Below are positions 17,456 to 25,722 of a stretch of DNA of 64,000 nt, in pieces. The DNA comes from Streptomyces sp. NBC_00483 (lineage in GTDB: Bacteria; Actinomycetota; Actinomycetes; Streptomycetales; Streptomycetaceae): the NCBI RefSeq assembly GCF_036013745.1, contig NZ_CP107880.1, positions 6,014,001 through 6,078,000 of the forward strand, written 5' to 3'. The notes under the pieces were generated by a model that was given only the letters and a program-made list of their open reading frames with translations, did not search any database and had not been told where the DNA came from. Within the stretch, counting starts at the first letter, position 1. Every line of letters begins with the position of its first letter. The position numbers and the translations under genes were made by a program.

Positions 17456-18937
17456 ATGTCCCCGTACGCCCCCCTCGCGTCCGCCGCCGCGGACCAGCCC
17501 GAGCACACCGGTGGTCTGCTCCTCCTGATACCCGGCACGGCCGGCCTGCTGACCGTTGCCGTCCTCGGCATCGTGCTGCTGCTCTTCCTGATCATCAAGG
17601 CCAGGCTGCAGCCCTTCGTGGCCCTCCTGACGGTGTCCATCGCCGTCGGCCTCGCGGCCGGCCTCTCCGTCACCGAACTCTTCGGCACCGTCCAGAAGTC
17701 CGACGTCACGTCCGTCATCGAGGACGGCATGGGCGGCACCCTCGGACATATCGCGATCATCATCGGCCTGGGCACCATGCTCGGCGCGATCCTCGAAGTC
17801 TCGGGCGGCGCCGAAGTGCTGGCGTCCCGCCTGATCCACCTCTTCGGTGAGAAGCGCGCCCCCGTCGCGATGGGCCTCACCGGCCTCATCTTCGGCATCC
17901 CGGTCTTCTTCGACGTCGGCATCTTCGTGCTCGCGCCGATCGTCTACGCGGCCGCCAAGCGCGGCGGCAAGTCGATCCTGCTGTACTGCCTGCCGCTGCT
18001 CGCAGGCCTGTCGATGACCCACGCGTTCCTGCCCCCGCACCCGGGGCCCGTCGCCGCTGCCGGCCTGCTCCACGTCGACCTCGGCTGGGTCATCCTCATG
18101 GGCATCGTCTGCGGCATCCCGGCCGTGCTCGCCGCGTGGGCCTGGGCCGCCTGGATCGGCAAGAAGATCTTCGTGCCGGTGCCGCAGGACATGGTCGAGG
18201 CCGCCGACGAGGCGAAGGCCGCGCTCGCCGATGAGCAGCGCAAGGACGGCATCACGCCCCGCGAGGACCCGGTTCCGCTCGGCATCGTCTTCACGATCAT
18301 CGCCATCCCGCTGGTGCTGATCCTCGCCGCCACCTTCTCCTCGATCGCCATGGACCCGTCCACGGCCCGCTCGGTCATCGAGTTCTTCGGCAGCCCGTTC
18401 GTGGCGCTCACCCTCGCGCTGTTCGCCGCGTACTACCTGCTCGGCCTGCGCCGCGGCTGGTCCCGCAAGTCCCTGGAGACGGTGTCCACCGCGTCCCTGA
18501 AGCCGGTCGCCAACATCCTGCTCGTCGTCGGCGCCGGCGGCGTCTTCGGCGCGGTCCTTCAGGCCAGCGGCATCGCGCAGGCGCTGTCCGACACGTTCAG
18601 CAGCATCGGTCTGCCGATCATGGTCCTGGCGTACCTGATCTCGCTGGTGCTGCGCGTCGCGCAGGGTTCGGCGACGGTCGCCATCGTCACCACGGCCGGC
18701 ATCGTGGGCCCGCTGCTCCAGGCCGGCGACTACTCGCAGCCGTACACGGCCCTCGTCATCATGGCGATCTCGGCGGGCTCCATCTTCGCCTCGCACGTCA
18801 ACGACGGCGGCTTCTGGATGGTCTCCAAGTACTTCGGGATCTCCGAGCGGGACACCCTGCGCTCGTGGACGGTCCTGGAGTCGGTCCTCTCGATCGCCGG
18901 GTTCGTGGTGGCCCTGTTGATCAGCTTCTTCGTCTAG
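17456..18937 (+). CDS. GntP family permease (gluconate/D-serine type)
   Basis: A 493-residue inner-membrane proton symporter with about 12-14 hydrophobic helices. GntP family landmarks include GLGTMLGAILEVSGGAEVLA, FGIPVFFDVGIFVLAPI, SMTHAFLPPHPGPVAAA, and the C-terminal RVAQGSATVAIVTTAG with SHVNDGGFWMVSKYF. Members carry gluconate, 2-keto sugar acids or D-serine (DsdX). Its place after the kinase, IclR and RidA genes suggests that it imports the substrate of this pathway. It begins about 150 bases after the RidA gene and ends at a strong terminator. Confidence 0.92.
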   Translation: MSPYAPLASAAADQPEHTGGLLLLIPGTAGLLTVAVLGIVLLLFLIIKARLQPFVALLTVSIAVGLAAGLSVTELFGTVQKSDVTSVIEDGMGGTLGHIAIIIGLGTMLGAILEVSGGAEVLASRLIHLFGEKRAPVAMGLTGLIFGIPVFFDVGIFVLAPIVYAAAKRGGKSILLYCLPLLAGLSMTHAFLPPHPGPVAAAGLLHVDLGWVILMGIVCGIPAVLAAWAWAAWIGKKIFVPVPQDMVEAADEAKAALADEQRKDGITPREDPVPLGIVFTIIAIPLVLILAATFSSIAMDPSTARSVIEFFGSPFVALTLALFAAYYLLGLRRGWSRKSLETVSTASLKPVANILLVVGAGGVFGAVLQASGIAQALSDTFSSIGLPIMVLAYLISLVLRVAQGSATVAIVTTAGIVGPLLQAGDYSQPYTALVIMAISAGSIFASHVNDGGFWMVSKYFGISERDTLRSWTVLESVLSIAGFVVALLISFFV

Positions 18938-18953
18938 CGTTTCCGTCGTGCAG

Positions 18954-18990
18954 CTGTGCCGCACCCACCCCTGGGGGAGGTGCGGCACAG
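18954..18990 (+). terminator. Terminator after GntP operon
   Basis: A perfect 12-base stem (18954-18965 with 18979-18990) begins 16 bases after the permease stop. The loop is itself C/G-rich. No long T-run follows, usual in this GC range. Confidence 0.7.
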
Positions 18991-19025
18991 GCTTGTCCGC
19001 CATACTTCCGCCCGTGGAGCAGCGT

Positions 19026-19571
19026 ATGGAGAACGAGAAGGTCACGCCCGTCACCGGTGCCGGCTTCGACCCGGCGCACATCCCTGGCCTGACGGCTCCC
19101 GCACGGCAGCCGGACGACGAGGTCACGGATGCCGATCAGACGCCGGAGGAGGTGACGACGACGCAGCCCGAAGCGCGGCCCGAGGAGCCCGAAGAGCCGG
19201 AAGCGGAAGCGGAAACGGAGACGGAAGCGGAAGCCGACGACTCCGCGGAGCCCGACGACACGGCGGATGCCGAAGAGGACGCCGCGGAGCCCGACGCCGA
19301 CGCCCCCGTCATGGACGCCAAGGACCGCCGCGGCTCCATCACCGTCGACGCGACCGGCGTCCGTTTCACGCTCGACGACCAGGAGGCCGACTTCACCTGG
19401 TCCGAGATCAGCGCGGTCGAGTACGGCACCGTCCGCAAGCGCCTCACGGTGACCGTCCACATGGCCAACAGCCGCTGGTTCCCGAACGACGTCGAGGCCC
19501 CCGACAAGACCCGTCTGGCCGAGTGGACGGACCAGCTGGACAAGGCCCTGGACACGTACTTCGAGGACTAG
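19026..19571 (+). CDS. Hypothetical protein, acidic disordered region plus PH-like domain
   Basis: A 181-residue protein. Residues about 30-105 are extremely rich in Glu, Asp, Pro, Thr and Ala and should be disordered. The C-terminal 75 residues (GSITVDATGVRFTLDDQEADFTWSEISAVEY and onward) alternate hydrophobic and polar residues as in a small beta-rich, PH-like domain and end in an amphipathic helix. The ATG at 19026 has GGAG 6 bases upstream; a GTG at 19014 is in frame. No signal peptide is visible. Function is unknown; a protein or lipid interaction role is only a guess. Confidence 0.75.
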   Translation: MENEKVTPVTGAGFDPAHIPGLTAPARQPDDEVTDADQTPEEVTTTQPEARPEEPEEPEAEAETETEAEADDSAEPDDTADAEEDAAEPDADAPVMDAKDRRGSITVDATGVRFTLDDQEADFTWSEISAVEYGTVRKRLTVTVHMANSRWFPNDVEAPDKTRLAEWTDQLDKALDTYFED

Positions 19572-19633
19572 TCGGGCAGTTGGTGGTGACGCCCCTCTTG
19601 CCAGAGCGGTGACTTTGCGCACCCTTGGTGTTC

Positions 19634-20965
19634 ATGGCCGACACCACGGGCACCCCAGGAACCGGCGTCACCACCTCCTCCGACTCGCACCCCCGAAAGT
19701 CCAGCTGGAAATACATCGGCCCCGGCATCGTCGTCGCCGCGACGGGCGTCGGGGCGGGCGACCTCGTCGCCACCCTCATCGCGGGCAGCAACTTCGGCTA
19801 CACCCTGCTCTGGGCCGCGGTCCTCGGCTGCGTCGTCAAGATCAGCCTCGCGGAGGCGGCGGGCCGCTGGCACCTGGCGACGGGCCGCACCCTCTTCGAC
19901 GGCTGGTCGAGCCTCGGCAAGTGGACCACGTACTTCTTCGTGATCTACGTGGTGATCTGGGGCTTCGTGTACGGCGCGGCCGCGATGTCGTCGAGCGGGC
20001 TGCCCCTTCAGGCGCTGTTCCCCGACGTGTTCCCCGCCGACTGGTCGATCAAGCCGTGGGCGATCCTCTCCGGCGTGGTCGGCCTGGTCTTCGTCTGGCT
20101 GAACAAGTACAGCGTCTTCGAGAAGGTCATGACGGTGCTCGTCGGCGTCATGTTCGTCGTCACCGTCTATCTGGCGATCCGCGTCACCCCGCATCTCGGC
20201 GACGCCTTCGCGGGCCTGCTCCCGGTGCTGCCCGACGAGAAGGACTCGATCCTCAACACACTCGGTCTGATCGGCGGCGTCGGCGGCACCATCACCCTTG
20301 CCGCGTACGGCTATTGGGTCAACGCGAAGGGCTGGACGAACAGCTCCTGGATGAAGGTGATGCGCCTCGACAACCGGGTCGCGTACATCACCACCGGCAT
20401 CTTCGTCGTGGCGATGCTGTTCGTCGGCGCGGAGCTTCTGCACGCGTCCCACACGGCGATCGCCGAGGGCGACAAGGGCCTGGTGGACCTCTCCAAGATC
20501 CTTGAGGCCCAGTACGGTGTGGCGACGGCGAAGATGTTCCTCATCGGCTTCTTCGCGACGTCCTTCACCTCGCTGATCGGCGTCTGGCACGGCGTGAGCC
20601 TGATGTTCGCCGACTTCGTCGAGCGCTACCGGCTCTCCCGCGTCGTCACCGGCGAGGAAGTGGCGAGCGGCGACCGCGAGAAGGGCTGGCCGTTCCGCGG
20701 CTTCCTGCTGTGGATGACGTTCCCGCCGATCATCCTGCTCTTCCAGGGCCAGCCGTTCCGCCTGGTCATCATCTACGGAGTCCTCGGCGCGGCCTTCATG
20801 CCGTTCCTGGCGCTGACCCTGGTCTGGCTGCTGAACTCCTCGCGCACGCCCGCCAGTTGGCGCAACGGCTGGCTGAGCAACAGCATGCTGACCATCGCGG
20901 GCCTGCTGTTCGTCGTCCTGTGCGCGAAGCAGATCTGGGACCAGCCGTGGTCGGAGTTCTTCTGA
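19634..20965 (+). CDS. Nramp-like (SLC11 superfamily) transporter lacking the DPGN motif
   Basis: A 443-residue integral membrane protein with about 11 helices and the Nramp pattern GPGIVVAATGVGAGDLVA in TM1. In classic Mn/Fe transporters this position reads DPGN; here it is GVGAGD, and the TM6 MPH triad is replaced by GGTITLAAYGYW. The fold is therefore Nramp-like but the metal site is not the standard one. It might carry magnesium, an organic cation or another solute. The ATG at 19634 is preceded by weak ribosome signals; the gene is alone and ends at a hairpin shared with the chitinase. Confidence 0.85.
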   Translation: MADTTGTPGTGVTTSSDSHPRKSSWKYIGPGIVVAATGVGAGDLVATLIAGSNFGYTLLWAAVLGCVVKISLAEAAGRWHLATGRTLFDGWSSLGKWTTYFFVIYVVIWGFVYGAAAMSSSGLPLQALFPDVFPADWSIKPWAILSGVVGLVFVWLNKYSVFEKVMTVLVGVMFVVTVYLAIRVTPHLGDAFAGLLPVLPDEKDSILNTLGLIGGVGGTITLAAYGYWVNAKGWTNSSWMKVMRLDNRVAYITTGIFVVAMLFVGAELLHASHTAIAEGDKGLVDLSKILEAQYGVATAKMFLIGFFATSFTSLIGVWHGVSLMFADFVERYRLSRVVTGEEVASGDREKGWPFRGFLLWMTFPPIILLFQGQPFRLVIIYGVLGAAFMPFLALTLVWLLNSSRTPASWRNGWLSNSMLTIAGLLFVVLCAKQIWDQPWSEFF

Positions 20966-20994
20966 TCCGTACGGGGCCCGTACGGGCCCGGGTG

Positions 20995-21030
20995 CGGGCA
21001 GCGCCGCCGGGGGAGCGGTGGCGCTGCCCG
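20995..21030. terminator. Bidirectional terminator between Nramp-like and chitinase genes
   Basis: A 15-base stem with one G-U pair (20995-21009 with 21016-21030) and a 6-base loop lies between convergent genes, 29 bases after the transporter stop and 7 bases after the chitinase stop. Confidence 0.75.
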
Positions 21031-21037
21031 TCCGGGG

Positions 21038-22057
21038 TCACATGGCGTCGACGTGCGGACCCACGGTCGAGGACCACGCGTTGCCGGAGGTCGCGTCCCA
21101 GTTGGTGGACCAGGTCATCGCGCCGCGCAGGCCCGGGTAGGTCTTCGAGGGCTTGAACGAACCGCAGTTGGTGCCCTTGGTAAGGCAGTCGAGGGCGTCG
21201 TTCACGACCGAAGGGGCCACGTAGCCGCTGCCCGCCGCGCTCGACGAGGCCGGTGTGCCGATGCCGACCTGCGAGGGGTCGAGCCCGCCCTCGAGCTGGA
21301 TGCAGGCGAGCGCCGTCAGGAAGTCCACCGAACCCTGGCTGTACACCTTGCCGTCGCAGCCCAGCATCGAACCGCTGTTGTAGTACTGCATGTTGACGAC
21401 GGTGAGGATGTCCTTGACCGCGAGCGCCGTCTTGAAGTACTCGGCCGAGGTCGACTGCATGTCGATGGTCTGCGGCGCCATGGTGAGCACGAACCCGCTG
21501 CCCGCCTTGGCGGCCAGCGACTTCAACGCCTGTGACATGTAGGTGGAGTTGAGCCCGTTCTCCAGGTCGATGTCGACCCCGTCGAACCCGTACTCCTGCA
21601 TGAGCGCGTACACGGAGTCGGCGAAGTTGGTCGCGGAGGCCGCGTCGCTGACCTGGATGGTGCCCTTCTCGCCGCCGATCGAGATGACCACGGACTTCCC
21701 GGCCGCCTGCTTGGCCTTGATGTCGGCCTTGAAGGCGTCGTCCGTGTAGCCGCCGAGGCCCGCCGAGTCGAGCGTGAAGTCGACGGCGCCGGGCGTCGTG
21801 GTGGCGTCGGCGAAGGCGACGGCAACGATGTCGTACGCGTCCGGGACGTCGGCGAGTTTCTGCACGGTCGCGCCGTTGTTGAAGTTCTGCCAGTAGCCGG
21901 TGACGGCGTGCGCCGGAACGGCGGCCGTGGAGCTTTCGGTCGTACTGGCCGCATTTGCCGTACTTGTCGTGGCGAGACCGCCCACGGCGAGCGCCGCCGC
22001 CGTGAACGCGCCAAGAAGTACGCCGAGCCGGGACCGTCTGCGATAGGAATGCGCCAT
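21038..22057 (-). CDS. Secreted chitinase, glycoside hydrolase family 18
   Basis: A 339-residue exported enzyme that hydrolyses chitin. The N-terminus has a run of arginines, a hydrophobic core and an ANAA cleavage site (about residue 36); the RRRSRLG pattern could be Tat-type. The GH18 active site DGVDIDLE spans about 159-166 with E166 as proton donor, and QYYN and a late MTWSTNWD block match the barrel. No carbohydrate-binding domain is present, so it is a single-domain form. The promoter contains a near-consensus DasR site, which implies induction by chitin breakdown products. Confidence 0.95.
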   Translation of the reverse strand: MAHSYRRRSRLGVLLGAFTAAALAVGGLATTSTANAASTTESSTAAVPAHAVTGYWQNFNNGATVQKLADVPDAYDIVAVAFADATTTPGAVDFTLDSAGLGGYTDDAFKADIKAKQAAGKSVVISIGGEKGTIQVSDAASATNFADSVYALMQEYGFDGVDIDLENGLNSTYMSQALKSLAAKAGSGFVLTMAPQTIDMQSTSAEYFKTALAVKDILTVVNMQYYNSGSMLGCDGKVYSQGSVDFLTALACIQLEGGLDPSQVGIGTPASSSAAGSGYVAPSVVNDALDCLTKGTNCGSFKPSKTYPGLRGAMTWSTNWDATSGNAWSSTVGPHVDAM

Positions 22058-22143
22058 TTCTTCCTCCAGGTGGGGGGAGGTCTCCCGGCACCGAAGTGGG
22101 GGAGAAGTGAGGGGAGTTGAGGAAGCAGCTGCTGGCCGTACAA

Positions 22144-22170
22144 ACTGGTCCAGACCATTGGACTTGTCAA
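22144..22170 (-). promoter_or_regulatory. DasR-type operator and promoter of the chitinase gene
   Basis: ACTGGTCCAGACCATT at 22144-22159 closely matches the known dre consensus (ACTGGTCTAGACCACT type) of DasR, the GlcNAc-responsive GntR regulator of Streptomyces. On the minus strand TTGACA (22165-22170) lies just upstream and could be the -35 element, so the operator overlaps the core promoter. Confidence 0.8.
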
Positions 22171-22338
22171 GGGTTGTCACCGGCGCTTCTTCGCCAACCC
22201 GCCCCCGACTCACCCCCATCGCCCCGTGAACAGTGCGAAGTGGGGTGTTGCGGGGCGGCTGCGTGGATATGGTGCTCAGGCAGCGGCACCGCGAGGTGCT
22301 GCTGGAGGGACGCAGAGCGACGACCGGGGGGTTCACGC

Positions 22339-23280
22339 GTGCCGACCGCCATAGCCGTGACCGACCCCGACCTGGTCCTCGCCTCGCCGGACCGGCACAC
22401 ACCGACCGCCACCGTGCTGCCCGTGGGCGAACCGCAGCAGAAGTATCCGCTCGACCGCGCCCTGACCGACGTCCACACACTGATCGAACAGCACGGGTAC
22501 GTGATCGTGCTCTGCCCGGAATCGGCGCCGGACGCGACCGTGCACCGGCTGCATTCGATCCGTTCCGTGCTGGAAACCGACCGGATCGCGATCCTGCGCC
22601 CCGCGCTCCCGCCGCTCGGGCTCGCCGTACTGGCGCTGCAATTGCGCCAGTTGTCGATCTGCGACTTCAGCCCGGGCGTGCTCGCGTCGTCGGCGCGCCT
22701 GCTCGCGCATTACGTCTACGCGGGCGCGGTCGTCGGATCGGTGGCGAAACTGGACCGGGTCCCGGTCTCCCTGAAGGCGCACGCGAAGTCCTGGTCCCCG
22801 AACGCCCAGTTCGCGGTGGTCGCCTCGCCGCAACCCCAACTCCTGCGCCTCACGGGCTCGGAGACACCGACGGGCCCCGCTTTCGGGACCCGCATGGTCT
22901 ACGCCGTCGGCCAGAGCACGCCGGACTGGCTCACCGGCGTCCTCGCGCCCGCCTGGCGGGTGCAGGGGGTGACGCGCACGCGGCTGCCGGCCGAGTCACC
23001 GCGATGGTGGGCGACAGGCAAGCAGGCCAGCCCCGGCCGCATCGTCGAATTCGCGGCGGCGATCCCCGACATCTCGGTCCTCTACCAACTCGTCTCCTCG
23101 GTCCGCCGCGAACAGTGCCACTGGTGCGGCCTCGAACTCATCGGTGACCGCTGCGGGTTCTGCTCCGCGCCGCTGGCGGGCGAGGCGCCACCCGAGGGCA
23201 CGGGCGCGCCGACGCGCTCGGCACTCACGCCTGCGGCGGGCTCGACCCGAACAGCACTCCCACGTCCGACCCACTCCTGA
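22339..23280 (+). CDS. Tad locus hypothetical protein with C-terminal zinc ribbon
   Basis: A 313-residue cytoplasmic protein opening the Tad pilus operon. No signal peptide or membrane helix is seen. The mid-part is a mixed alpha/beta domain I cannot assign. Near the C-terminus, CHWCGLELIGDRCGFC is a CxxC-x8-CxxC zinc ribbon, followed by a Pro/Thr-rich tail. The GTG at 22339 follows a G-rich ribosome site. The next gene (CpaB-like) begins 26 bases later, so they share an operon. A role in assembly or regulation of the pilus is inferred from context only. Confidence 0.75.
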   Translation: MPTAIAVTDPDLVLASPDRHTPTATVLPVGEPQQKYPLDRALTDVHTLIEQHGYVIVLCPESAPDATVHRLHSIRSVLETDRIAILRPALPPLGLAVLALQLRQLSICDFSPGVLASSARLLAHYVYAGAVVGSVAKLDRVPVSLKAHAKSWSPNAQFAVVASPQPQLLRLTGSETPTGPAFGTRMVYAVGQSTPDWLTGVLAPAWRVQGVTRTRLPAESPRWWATGKQASPGRIVEFAAAIPDISVLYQLVSSVRREQCHWCGLELIGDRCGFCSAPLAGEAPPEGTGAPTRSALTPAAGSTRTALPRPTHS

Positions 23281-23306
23281 CCCCTACCAACGAGGTTGTT
23301 CGGTCC

Positions 23307-24026
23307 ATGAATTCACGTCAGCGCCGCGGCGTCATACTCCTGGTCGTCTCGGCCCTGTGCGCCATCGGCGCGTTCGCCGGTGTGCTCGCCGTGATCCGTG
23401 ACGTGAACTCGAAGGTGGCGCCGGAGGTGGACGCGTACGAGCTGAAACAGGACGTGTCCCCGTACAAGCAGCTCACGGCGGACCAGTTCGAAAAGGTGGA
23501 AATGCCGAAGCGGTGGCTGTCGGACACGGCCGTCACCGACCTCGGCGACATCCGCGGCAAGATCGCCGTCACGCAGCTCAAGAAGGGCTCCCTGCTCCAG
23601 TCCGACATGATCGTCGACCGCCCGAAGCTGGAGGCGGGACAGCAGGAGATCGCCATCATGATCGACGCGGAGACCGGCGTCGCCGGGAAGATCAACCCCG
23701 GCTCGAAGGTCAACATCTACGCCACCTTCAAGGCCGAGAACGACAAGCAGCGCGACCAGTCCAAGGTCATCGTGGAGAACGCCGGGGTGATCGACGTGGG
23801 CAAGCTGACCCCGATCGACCAGCAGGGCGCCGCGGACAGCGAGAACTCCACCCGCAGACAGGGCGAGGCCGTCCCGATCACCTTCGCCCTCGGCCCCGCG
23901 GACGCCCAACGGGTCGCCTACGCCGAGTCCTTCGCGACCCACGTACGCCTGGCCCTGGTGGCCCCCGGCGACACCGAGAAAATCACCCCGGAGGACCGCT
24001 CGTACACCTTGGAGGGCGACAAGTGA
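23307..24026 (+). CDS. Pilus assembly protein CpaB/RcpC-like, SAF domain
   Basis: A 239-residue protein with one N-terminal membrane helix (about 8-30, GVILLVVSALCAIGAFAGVLAVI) and an extracytoplasmic SAF domain (about 40-105, including YKQLTADQFEKVEMPKRWL and LKKGSLLQSDMI). It continues with the RcpC/CpaB-like region EIAIMIDAETGVAGKINPGSKVNIYATF. In diderms CpaB helps the secretin; in a monoderm it may work in the thick wall or at the platform. It is followed by a 109-base gap that holds dispersed repeat copy B. Confidence 0.85.
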   Translation: MNSRQRRGVILLVVSALCAIGAFAGVLAVIRDVNSKVAPEVDAYELKQDVSPYKQLTADQFEKVEMPKRWLSDTAVTDLGDIRGKIAVTQLKKGSLLQSDMIVDRPKLEAGQQEIAIMIDAETGVAGKINPGSKVNIYATFKAENDKQRDQSKVIVENAGVIDVGKLTPIDQQGAADSENSTRRQGEAVPITFALGPADAQRVAYAESFATHVRLALVAPGDTEKITPEDRSYTLEGDK

Positions 24027-24047
24027 CTTCACTTCACGCCCGGGCAT

Positions 24048-24097
24048 TTCAAGCCCCTGCGGCGATTGAGCAGCGGGGCCCGGGGCAGAGCCCCGAG
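24048..24097 (+). repeat. Dispersed GC-rich repeat, copy B
   Basis: TTCAAGCCCCTGCGGCGATT, GAGCAGCGGGG, then CCGGGGCAGAGCCCCGAG. It is nearly identical to copy C (25750-25799) and lies in the gap between cpaB-like and tadZ-tadE genes, splitting an otherwise tight operon. Confidence 0.85.
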
Positions 24098-24135
24098 ACG
24101 TCAACCACGGCGCCGCGGAACGGAGGTTCCCGCCG

Positions 24136-25722
24136 ATGACCACCCGTATCCTCCCGGCGGTAGCTGACCCGGAAACCGCCAGAGGCCTCGTCACACTCCT
24201 CTCCCAGCTCCCCGACGCCGAACCCGCCCCACCCGTCCCCGACGCCACCGCCCTGCTCGACACCCTCGCCGGCCTCGCCGCCGAGTCCCTGGACGAGCTC
24301 CCCGAAGTCGTCCTGGTCCACGACCGCATCGGCCCCGTCCCCGCCCTCGACCTCATCCGCGACCTGGTGCTCCGCTTCCCGGCGGTGGGCGTCGTCCTGC
24401 TCACCGCCGACGCCGGCCCCGCCCTCCTCACCGCGGCGATGGACAGCGGAGCGCGCGGCATCGTCGCGTTCCCCCTCGGCTACGACGCCCTCGCGGAACG
24501 CGTCCACGCGGCGGCCTCCTGGTCGGCGGGCATGCGCCGCCACCTGGCGGGCGGCACGGGAACCGAACTCGTCCCGGCGGGCGGCGGCGGCCGGGTCATC
24601 GCGGTGGCAGGCGCGAAGGGCGGCGTAGGAACCACGGTCACCGCGGTCCAACTCGCCCTCGCAGCAAGGGCATCGGGCCGCACGGCCGCCCTCCTGGACC
24701 TGGACCTCCAGTCCGGCGACGTGGCCTCCTACCTCGACGTCCAGTTCCGCCGCTCCGTCGCCGACCTCGCCGCGATCCGCGACATCACGCCCCGCGTCCT
24801 CCAGGACGCCGCCTTCGCCCACGAGTCCGGCGTCGACCTGCTCCTGGCCCCCGCCGACGGCGAACGCGGCGAGGACGTCACGGACCGCGTGGCCCGCCAG
24901 GTGATCCACGCCCTGCGCGCCCGCTACGACGTGGTGGTCATCGACTGCGGTACGCAAATGTCCTCGGCGAACACCACGGCCATAGAACTCGCCGACCAGA
25001 CGGCCCTCCTGGTCACCCCGGACGTCGTGGCGGTACGCGCGGCGAAGCGCATGGTCCGCCTCTGGGACCGCCTCCAGATCCGCAAGGCGGAGGAGACCCT
25101 CACGGTCGTCAACCGGCACGCCCGCTCGGCGGAGATCCAGCCGACGCTGGTGGAACGGGTGACCGGCACAAAGACGGCCCGCACCTCCATCCCGGCCGCG
25201 TACAAGGAACTCCAGGCGGCGGTCGACGCGGGCCGCATGCAGGACCTCGACAACCGCTCGTCGGTCAAGCAGGCGATGTGGGCGCTGGCGGCGGAACTCG
25301 ACCTCGTGGCCACGCCCACACCTCCGACGTCGGGCCGCCGGGCCCGCCGCCGCGGCGACAAGGGCGCGGTGACCCTCGAATTCGCGGCGATGTTCCCACT
25401 GATCCTGGTCGTCCTCGCCCTGATGTGGCAGTGCGTCCTGTACGGCTACACGTACTCCCTGGCGGGCAACGCGGCGGACGAGGCGGCGCGGGCGGCGACA
25501 TCGGCGTATGCCTCCGGCGCCGACGGGCAGGGGGCATGCGAAGCGGCGGGCCGTAAGAACCTTCCGGGGGCCTGGCAAGGTGCTGCAATCAGCTGTCCGA
25601 ACAGCGGCGGCGTGGTCACGAAGGCCACGGTCGAAGTCGACGTCCCCCTCTTCTTCCCGGGAGTGAACCCGGGCTGGTCGGTGAAGGGCGAGGCGGGAGC
25701 GGCGACGGAGGCGGTCCGATGA
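24136..25722 (+). CDS. TadZ/CpaE-type ATPase fused to a TadE-like pseudopilin
   Basis: A 528-residue fusion. Residues 1-130 resemble a degenerate receiver domain. About 150-390 is a MinD/ParA-like ATPase with the deviant Walker A AGAKGGVGTT (K161) and VVVIDCGT; this is TadZ/CpaE, which positions the pilus machine. After a basic linker (RRARRRGDKG) comes a TadE-like part: G410, then AVTLEF with Glu at +5 and a hydrophobic helix, a type III prepilin cleavage pattern. Cleavage would release the pseudopilin (about 118 residues) from a 410-residue leader. In-frame GTG 25306 or ATG 25276 could also start TadE alone. No stop separates the parts. Confidence 0.85.
   Translation: MTTRILPAVADPETARGLVTLLSQLPDAEPAPPVPDATALLDTLAGLAAESLDELPEVVLVHDRIGPVPALDLIRDLVLRFPAVGVVLLTADAGPALLTAAMDSGARGIVAFPLGYDALAERVHAAASWSAGMRRHLAGGTGTELVPAGGGGRVIAVAGAKGGVGTTVTAVQLALAARASGRTAALLDLDLQSGDVASYLDVQFRRSVADLAAIRDITPRVLQDAAFAHESGVDLLLAPADGERGEDVTDRVARQVIHALRARYDVVVIDCGTQMSSANTTAIELADQTALLVTPDVVAVRAAKRMVRLWDRLQIRKAEETLTVVNRHARSAEIQPTLVERVTGTKTARTSIPAAYKELQAAVDAGRMQDLDNRSSVKQAMWALAAELDLVATPTPPTSGRRARRRGDKGAVTLEFAAMFPLILVVLALMWQCVLYGYTYSLAGNAADEAARAATSAYASGADGQGACEAAGRKNLPGAWQGAAISCPNSGGVVTKATVEVDVPLFFPGVNPGWSVKGEAGAATEAVR

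Noticed and set aside
21038..22057. Carbohydrate-binding domain in the chitinase
   Set aside because: The mature protein is just long enough for the GH18 barrel; no FnIII or CBM sequence is left over.
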